This document shows, piece by piece, positions 58,085 through 64,000 of a stretch of 64,000 bases of DNA. Positions within the stretch are counted from its first letter, which is position 1; each line of letters opens with the position of its first letter. Below the pieces are notes generated by a model. The model did no database searches, was not told where the DNA came from, and saw nothing but the letters and a program-made list of their open reading frames with translations. Origin of the DNA: Alkalibacterium sp034520745 (GTDB lineage: Bacteria; Bacillota; Bacilli; Lactobacillales; Carnobacteriaceae_A). Location: NCBI GenBank assembly GCA_034520745.1, contig JAXHNF010000023.1:248001-312000 (forward strand), given 5' to 3'. A program made the position numbers and the translations under genes.

Positions 58085-58978
58085 ATGAAAAAAAGAATTC
58101 TACTTACTAGCATAATTTCAATGGGAGGATTATTATTCGCCTGCGGGAATGATACAGAATCTGACGTTGAAATGGAAGATGAAACAACAGAAGAAGTAAC
58201 GGAAGATACGACTGGAGAAGATACTTCCTGGGATGAAGTTGAAGAAGAGGGTGTCCTGGTGAGTCGGAACATCCGGCTCATATAGGCCCATCACGTATTT
58301 GGATGAAAATAATGAACTCACTGGTTTTGATGTCGAAGTGCTCCGTGAAGTCGGAGAAAAACTGGATCTGGAAGTGCAGTTCGAAACAATGGCTTTTGAC
58401 GGTATCCTGGCAGCTTTAAGAAACGGACAGATCGATATAGCGGCCAATGACTTTGCTATTACAGAAGAACGTCTGGAGATTTTCGACTTTACCGAACCGC
58501 ATAAATTCTCTTTCGGGTCTGCTGTCATCCGAGCTGAAGACGACGAACGATTCGAATCCGCCTATGATCTGGAAGGTGTGAATGTCGGCCTGGGTTCTCT
58601 GACAAGTAACTATGCGATATTTGCCGAAAATATAGAAGCAGACAGCTACCAGCATACGACGGCGGGGTCGACGCGATTTTAGAGACATCATCAACGGCAA
58701 TCAGGATGCGTATCTGAATGACTATCTCGTACTGAACCGTACATTGGAAGAGTTTGGCGATGACAGCCTGATCGTTGACGAAGATATCGAGTATCATTCC
58801 ACTGAAAGTGCCTTTCCTGTTCTTTTAGGAAATGAAGCGTTGAGAGACAGAATCAGCGACGCAGATCCAGGAGCTTATGGATGAAGGCGTCATTACAGAA
58901 TTATCTCAGGAATTCTTGAATGCAGATGTGACAGAACCCGTGGATGACGAAGAAGTCGTAAATCTAGAGGGAGAATAG
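58085..58978 (+). CDS. Polar amino-acid-binding lipoprotein (three frameshifts)
   Basis: The binding protein of a polar amino-acid ABC importer, about 297 residues. Signal peptide with lipobox LLFAC (Cys20), acidic spacer to about residue 50, then the SBP_bac_3 fold: GTSGSYRPITYLDENNELTG, DVEVLREVGEKLDLEVQFE, FDGILAALRNGQIDIAANDF, TEERLEIFDFTEPH. Shifts near 58259, 58668 and 58860 break the frame. The AxNDF variant and the pairing with a single-domain permease suggest cystine or another polar amino acid; I cannot fix the ligand. AAAGGGG lies before ATG 58085. Confidence 0.88.
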
Positions 58979-58995
58979 GGTTCAAGAAATGTCCA

Positions 58996-59036
58996 GAAAC
59001 ATGCAAGAAGACACCTCTTCTTGTATGTTTCTTTTT
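58996..59036 (+). terminator. Hairpin between binding-protein and permease genes
   Basis: GAAACATGCAAGAAG and CTTCTTGTATGTTTC (one G-T pair) with a 6-base loop and TTTTT; probably a leaky terminator that lowers permease expression. Confidence 0.75.
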
Positions 59037-59062
59037 AGGAATAAACAGTAAAGGAGACCGAC

Positions 59063-59761
59063 ATGTTTGATTTTTTTAGAGAAATCCGCTGGGAGTATTT
59101 GTATGATTTTGAATTAGCGCTTGATTCCCTGCCTTTTTTACTTGAAGGCTTGCGTATTACGATGCTCATCGCGCTTTTCAGTATGTTTTTTGCCCTGATC
59201 ATAGGGATCGTATTAGGCATAGCACGCATGTCAAAACATGCTGTATTTCACCTGCCTGCACGGCTTTATATTTCTTTCATGAGAGGGACCCCCATGCTCG
59301 TCTTCCTGTTTATCCTCTATTACGGGTTGCCGGTCATCGGGATAGAATTTCCCAATGCAGTGCTGGCGGCTATTTTTGGCATAAGCCTGAACTTCGCTGC
59401 CTATAACGCTGAGGTGGTACGTTCTGCCATTCTATCCGTACCCAGAGGTCAGTGGGAAGCCGCTGCGACACTGCAGATGGACTATTTTCAGACGCTGAGA
59501 AAAATAATCATCCCACAAGCCACGCGTATTGCCTTGCCTCCGACCTTCAATATTTTCATGGATGTCGTGAAAGGGACCTCTCTGGCCTCTGTAATTACGG
59601 TTCAGGAACTGCTTTACAGTTCACGTTTAGTGGCGGGAAGAACATTCGACAGTATGACCATGTACATCTCAGCGGCACTCATCTACTGGATGGTCTGTAT
59701 CGTCATTGGCTACTTCCAGGATCGATTGGAAATACGGTATAATCGCTATCTATCTAAATAA
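59063..59761 (+). CDS. Polar amino-acid ABC transporter permease
   Basis: A 232-residue HisM/GlnP-type permease, intact. Five membrane helices; the ATPase-coupling EAA-like loop is QWEAAATLQMDYFQTLRKIIIPQATRIALPP. YISFMRGTPMLVFLFILYYGLP is characteristic of the polar amino-acid group. AAAGGAG lies nine bases before ATG 59063. It is followed 12 bases later by the ATPase gene. Confidence 0.93.
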   Translation: MFDFFREIRWEYLYDFELALDSLPFLLEGLRITMLIALFSMFFALIIGIVLGIARMSKHAVFHLPARLYISFMRGTPMLVFLFILYYGLPVIGIEFPNAVLAAIFGISLNFAAYNAEVVRSAILSVPRGQWEAAATLQMDYFQTLRKIIIPQATRIALPPTFNIFMDVVKGTSLASVITVQELLYSSRLVAGRTFDSMTMYISAALIYWMVCIVIGYFQDRLEIRYNRYLSK

Positions 59762-59773
59762 GGAGGAAAACGC

Positions 59774-60519
59774 GTGATCACAATTGAAGGACTTAAAAAG
59801 AGTTTTGATGATACACCTGTTCTGAAATCAATTGATCTTCAAGTCGATAAAGGAGAAGTCGTCTGTTTAGTCGGCGCTTCCGGTTCGGGAAAAACAACGC
59901 TGCTCCGCTGCCTTAATTTACTGGAGGTCCCGGATGAAGGGACAATTAAAATCGGTGAAAAAGAAGTGACATTCGGTACGAAAAAAGTCACCAAAAAAGA
60001 TAAAAAAGACATAAGGAAGTATTCCGGTATGGTGTTCCAGGGTTTCCACTTGTTTCCGCATATGACACTTCTGGAAAATATCATTCAGGCCCCGCTGACT
60101 GCGAAACAGCAGGATAAAGAAGTGATCATGGAAGAAGCCAGAGTCCTGCTTGAAAAAGTAGGCCTGACAGAACATCAGGACAAATTTCCGGACGCGCTCT
60201 CCGGAGGTCAGCAGCAGCGCGCCGCTATTGCCCGTGCTCTGATGATGCATCCAGAAGTCATGCTGTTTGATGAGCCGACTTCTGCACTGGATCCTCAACT
60301 GGTCAGGGAAGTATTGAAGGTGATCGAAGATCTGGCTAAAGAAGGTCAGACAATGGTCATCGCTGACCCACGAAATGAACTTTGCCCGCCGTATCTGCTG
60401 ATAAAGCCTTCTTTATGGATGACGGCTATATTCTTGAAGAAGGCCCCGCCGAAAAAGTGCTGACTGATCCGGAGGAAGAACGTACACGAGAATTCTTAGC
60501 TTTACTTCAGGATGAATAA
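59774..60519 (+). CDS. Polar amino-acid ABC transporter ATPase (two frameshifts)
   Basis: About 248 residues. Starts at GTG 59774 after AAGGAGG. Walker A GASGSGKTTLLRCLN, Q-loop MVFQGFHLFPHMTLLEN, signature LSGGQQQRAAIARAL, Walker B VMLFDEPTSALDP. Shifts near 60365 and 60398 break the frame at the H-loop; repair gives THEMNFARR, then DKAFFMDDGYILEEGPAEKVL and a stop at 60519. Last gene of the three-gene importer; a terminator follows. Confidence 0.93.
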
Positions 60520-60526
60520 AGAACTG

Positions 60527-60557
60527 AAAAACCAGCTGCCCGTGCAGCTGGTTTTTT
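60527..60557 (+). terminator. Terminator after the ABC ATPase gene
   Basis: AAAACCAGCTGC and GCAGCTGGTTTT with a 4-base loop and T run. Confidence 0.92.
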
Positions 60558-60643
60558 CATACATAAGAGAAGCTTGTTTGGTGCTCTTTATATGACAATG
60601 GTATACTGCTTTTATAATCTTCATGGGAGAAAGTAGGATAATT

Positions 60644-62176
60644 ATGAAAAACTATGCCATTGGGGTAGATATCGGCACGACCAGTACAAAAGCAGTTCTG
60701 TTCTCAAGAGACGGTAAAAGCCTCGATCAGTCATCTGTCGAATATCCGATGCATCATCCCGTGCCGCAAGCTTCAGAACAGGATCCGAATGAGATATTGA
60801 AAGCCGCCCTCGCATCAATCAGAGAATTAATGAAAAAAACAAAAGTGGCCAAAAATGACATTCAGCTTGTTTCATTCAGTGCGGCCATGCACAGCATTAT
60901 CGCCGTGGATAAGGATGGGAAACCGCTGACGGCATCCATCATCTGGGCTGACCAGCGCAGCGAACCTTACGCGAAAATACTGAAGGAAACGAACGGTCAG
61001 TCGATCTATGAAAAAACAGGGACACCGATCCATCCGATGGCACCCTTGGCGAAACTCATGTGGCTGAGAAATGAAAAACCGGCCGTTTTCGAGCAGGCCC
61101 ACCGGTTTATCGGGATCAAGGAATATGTCTTTTATCATCTTTTCAATGAATTCGTCATCGACCATTCCATTGCCTCTGCGACTGGTCTCTTCAACATGTA
61201 TACGCTTGACTGGGATGAAGAAGCGCTGGAGACGGCTCAGATAACTGGCGGAAATTTATCCAGACTGGTTTCGACGACTGAAATTTTCACCGGGATGAAC
61301 GGATCAGCTGCTGAAGAAATGGGCATCGATCCTCAAACGCCTGTCGTCATCGGCGCCAATGACGGCTGCCTGGCAAATCTGGGAGTCAATGCGATCGACG
61401 AAGGAACCGTGGCGGTCACGATCGGAACGAGCGGGGCGATACGGACCGTTTCGAACAAACCAGTCACGGATAAAAAAGGGCGCATTTTCTGCTATGCCCT
61501 GACGGAAGATCACTGGGTCGTCGGCGGACCGGTCAACAGCGGCGGGATGATCCTGCGCTGGCTGAGAGACGAGCTGTGTCAGGAAGAAGTTAGAGAAGCC
61601 GCTCAGACGGGTGAAAATGCCTACGACCTTATAACTGAAAAAATCGCGAAGGTCCAGGCGGGGTCAAACGGTCTGATCTTCCATCCGTATCTGTCGGGGG
61701 AACGGGCACCTTCCTGGAACGCGAATGCCCGGGGATCGTTCTTCGGTTTAGCCATGCACCATAAAAGAGAACACATGATGCGTGCGGTCCTGGAAGGGAT
61801 CAATATGAATTTATATACAGTCATGCTGGCACTGGAAGAACTGATCGGCCGGCCGGGTAAAGTGCAGGCTACGGGCGGTTTTGTCCAGTCTGCTGTGTGG
61901 GTCCAGATGCTGGCCGATATCTTTGATCAGGAGGTACATATCCCGGAAGCATCGGAAAGTTCCTGTCTGGGTGCTGCCGTTTTGGGCTGGTACGCGCTGG
62001 GAGAGATCGATGAGCTAGCGGAGGTCAGAGATATGGTGGCGACAAAGCGCATTACCCGACCGGACCCTGACAGTGCAGTGGTATACAAGGAACTGCTTCC
62101 TCTCTATCAGCGGTTGAGCCGCCTGTTTGAAGAAGAGTACGACAGTCTTACTGCTTTTCAGGAAAAGCATAAATGA
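60644..62176 (+). CDS. gntK: Gluconate kinase (FGGY family)
   Basis: Phosphorylates gluconate to 6-phosphogluconate. The 510 residues are intact: GVDIGTTSTKAVLFSRDGK (phosphate 1), IIWADQRS, the substrate region TGTPIHPMAPLAKLMWL typical of bacterial gluconokinases, IGANDGCLANLGVN, TIGTSGAIRT, LSGERAPSWN, and the FGGY signature ATGGFVQSAVWVQMLADIF. I start at ATG 60644 (AGGA five bases upstream); ATG 60623 lacks a site. It has its own terminator. No gluconate permease or regulator gene adjoins in the window. Xylulokinase is the alternative, but the His-Pro-Met segment favours gluconate. Confidence 0.88.
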   Translation: MKNYAIGVDIGTTSTKAVLFSRDGKSLDQSSVEYPMHHPVPQASEQDPNEILKAALASIRELMKKTKVAKNDIQLVSFSAAMHSIIAVDKDGKPLTASIIWADQRSEPYAKILKETNGQSIYEKTGTPIHPMAPLAKLMWLRNEKPAVFEQAHRFIGIKEYVFYHLFNEFVIDHSIASATGLFNMYTLDWDEEALETAQITGGNLSRLVSTTEIFTGMNGSAAEEMGIDPQTPVVIGANDGCLANLGVNAIDEGTVAVTIGTSGAIRTVSNKPVTDKKGRIFCYALTEDHWVVGGPVNSGGMILRWLRDELCQEEVREAAQTGENAYDLITEKIAKVQAGSNGLIFHPYLSGERAPSWNANARGSFFGLAMHHKREHMMRAVLEGINMNLYTVMLALEELIGRPGKVQATGGFVQSAVWVQMLADIFDQEVHIPEASESSCLGAAVLGWYALGEIDELAEVRDMVATKRITRPDPDSAVVYKELLPLYQRLSRLFEEEYDSLTAFQEKHK

Positions 62177-62218
62177 TTCACAGTACAATCCGAAAAAGAT
62201 GAATAGATTTATTGGAGG

Positions 62219-62254
62219 AGGAATGAGCAGCGGATGCTCATTCCTTCTTTTTTG
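62219..62254 (+). terminator. Terminator after the gluconate kinase gene
   Basis: AGGAATGAGCA and TGCTCATTCCT with a 5-base loop and a T-rich tail. Confidence 0.85.
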
Positions 62255-62448
62255 AGTGTTAAGTCAGATAAGTTAGCCAGTGTTTTTATTGAAAGTGTCG
62301 ATCAGTCTATAGATTAGCAGTTCTCGGGCGATTTTAGCGTGGAGGATTCCAAACATGTGATATAACCGTGAATATTCATTAAATTATACAAGTAATATAC
62401 AGTTATAAGCATGAAAACGTTATTATTTATTCTTTTTTAAATAATATA
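62255..62448. other. Upstream region of the glutamine-type transporter
   Basis: About 190 AT-rich bases without a gene. I see no clear operator or riboswitch; only the promoter at its right edge stands out. Confidence 0.5.
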
Positions 62449-62477
62449 TTGCATAAATATTTTTATGATGGTATGAT
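62449..62477 (+). promoter_or_regulatory. Promoter of the fused amino-acid transporter gene
   Basis: TTGCAT (62449-62454) and TATGAT (62472-62477), 17-base spacer, 44 bases before the start. Confidence 0.65.
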
Positions 62478-62521
62478 ACTTTCTAAGTTGCTATTAAAAG
62501 TTAACAAAGGGGAGATTTAAA

Positions 62522-63992
62522 GTGAAAAAGAGTGTGACAAGTTTACTGACATTGATACTCGTCCTTTCGAGTCTGATCATACCGGTCAGCACGGTTTCGG
62601 CAGAAGACGGGGCGGCGCTGGAGCGTATTCAGGAAAAAGGGGTTCTGGTTGTGGGGACCAGCGCGGACTTTCCGCCGTTTGAATTTTATGCTGAGGTAGA
62701 CGGGGAACGTCAAGTCGTAGGAATGGATATGATGATCGCCCAGAAAATCGCGGATGATCTGGGTGTAGAGCTGGAGATCCAGGATATCGGGTTCGACAGT
62801 CTGCTGCCTGCACTGGAAGCGAGGAATGTCGATATCGTCATTGCGGGGATGACGCCGACAGCAGAGCGACGAAAGAGTGTCGACTTTTCTGAAATTTATT
62901 TCAAGACATTCCAGAATATCATGGTAAGAGCTGAAGATGAAGATGTGTATACATCACTGGAATCACTGAAAGGTTTGCGTATCGGGGTTCAATCTGGTTC
63001 GCTGCAGGAAGGTCTGGCGGAGCAGATAGAAGATGCCGAACTCATGAGCCTGACGAACTTAAGTGATCTGCTGCTGGCTTTGAAAACCAATCGTATCGAG
63101 GCAATGGTCATGCAGGGTCCTAATGCGGAAGCCCACGCCGGCAGTGACGAAGATTTATTCACGTTCGTAGGTGACTTTGAAATGGAAGACGATGATGCAG
63201 GTTCAGCTGTTGCTTTCCGACAAGGCGAAGATTCGCTGGTCGATGCAGTGAATCAGAGCCTGGCCGAAATTGAAGAACAGGATTTAGTTGAAGACTATCT
63301 TGCTGTAGCCGGGGAGTACATGGCACAGTCAGAAGACGGGGAAGCAGATGAGATCGGATTTGCCGCCAATTACTGGGATTACTTCTGGGACGGGACTTCG
63401 ATCACACTTCTGATTTCTGCGGTTTCAGTTTTAGTTGGTCTTATACTCGGTTTCATTTTAGCTTTGATGCGTCTTTCAAAATCCATGGTATTAAAAGGTC
63501 TGGCAACAGCCTATGTGGAATTTGTCCGAGGCACGCCGCTTCTTATCCAGGTGATGTTCATCTACTTTGCTTCTGGACTTATCGTCAACCTGCCTGCTCT
63601 GGCAGCCGGAATCATTGCGGTATCACTCAACTCAGGGGCCTACATTGCCGAGATCATCAGGGGAGGAATCAATTCAGTCAATAAAGGACAGGAAGAAGCC
63701 GCTCGAAGTCTGGGCATGAGCAAGAAAGAATCGATGCGCCACATCATCTTCCCGCAGGCAGTGAAGAACATCCTGGCCGGCACTGGGGAATGAATTTATC
63801 ACCATCATCAAGGAATCGTCGATCGTGTCCGTCATCGGTGTCGGGGAACTGATCTTTCAGACGCGTGTGGTCCGTTCGATATCCTTCCAGGGCATCCTGC
63901 CGCTGTTCGTGGCGATGCTGATATACTTCACACTGACGTTTACCTTGACAAAACTGCTGAACTTCTACGAGGGGAGAATGAATCATGATTAA
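62522..63992 (+). CDS. Amino-acid ABC transporter, fused binding protein and permease (GlnP-like; one frameshift)
   Basis: About 490 residues, GTG start at 62522 after GGGGAG. Signal peptide (to about residue 28), then an SBP_bac_3 domain (GVLVVGTSADFPPFEFYAEV; FDSLLPALEARNVDIVIAGMTPTAERRKSVDFSEIY), then from about residue 295 a permease domain with AYVEFVRGTPLLIQVMFIYF and EEAARSLGMSKKESMRHIIFPQAVKNIL. An extra G near 63777 stops the frame; repair gives PALGNEFITIIKESSIVSVIG to the stop at 63992. Fused GlnPH proteins of this kind import glutamine or glutamate in Lactobacillales. The stop overlaps the next start by eight bases. Confidence 0.92.
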
Positions 63993-64000
63993 AGTGAATC
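63985..64000 (+). CDS. Start of the partner ABC ATPase gene (GlnQ-like, partial)
   Basis: ATG 63985 lies nine bases after GAGGGGAG and overlaps the stop of the fused permease gene. Only MIKVN is inside the window; the sequence and position fit a GlnQ-type ATPase. Confidence 0.6.

Overview
The window looks like a chromosome segment from a low-to-moderate-GC Gram-positive bacterium, most likely Lactobacillales of the Carnobacteriaceae (Alkalibacterium/Marinilactibacillus-like). Reasons: Firmicutes-type ribosome binding sites and promoters, many lipoproteins with Leu-x-x-Cys lipoboxes, a Gram-positive maltose phosphorylase/beta-phosphoglucomutase route, fused substrate-binding/permease ABC proteins, and very acidic exported proteins together with two glycine-betaine uptake components, which suit a salt- or alkali-adapted organism. 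The assignment is inference from gene content only.

Layout. 0-11.8 kb: the end of a MazEF-like toxin-antitoxin pair, truA, an AraC-type regulator, a membrane protein, catalase, an orphan betaine-binding lipoprotein, a glycerophosphodiesterase, a secreted nuclease, three related small membrane-anchored proteins and a deacetylase lipoprotein. 12.2-15.4 kb: guaB-guaA (GMP synthesis), minus strand. 16.6-19.2 kb: a two-gene osmoprotectant ABC transporter. 19.3-22.4 kb: an acetyltransferase, a tiny membrane protein and arsD-arsA. 22.5-27.9 kb: a six-gene ABC-transporter operon of unknown substrate. 28.4-34 kb: a surface subtilase, a DUF2399 protein and a GH42 beta-galactosidase. 34.1-57.8 kb: a large starch/maltodextrin locus. 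58-64 kb: two polar amino-acid ABC transporters flanking a gluconate kinase gene.

The starch locus reads as one pathway. A secreted amylopullulanase of about 1,940 residues (alpha-amylase half plus pullulanase half, four putative starch-binding CBM41 modules) cuts starch outside. MalE-MalF-MalG import the maltodextrins. A second pullulanase, a neopullulanase and two GH13 alpha-glucosidases trim them inside. Maltose phosphorylase and beta-phosphoglucomutase feed glucose-6-phosphate to glycolysis. A LacI-family regulator sits at the head. Three promoters of the locus carry a near-identical palindromic operator exactly 12 bases upstream of the -35 box.

Two features cut across the window. First, single-base frameshifts break more than half of the genes, including housekeeping ones, roughly once per kilobase or two; this looks like uncorrected indel error in the sequence, and I give reconstructed gene spans. 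Second, several gene-free stretches, mostly between convergent genes, carry arrays of inverted repeats spaced about 51 bases apart. The repeat sequence is private to each locus, while the period and architecture are shared. I regard these arrays as the best candidate for something undescribed.
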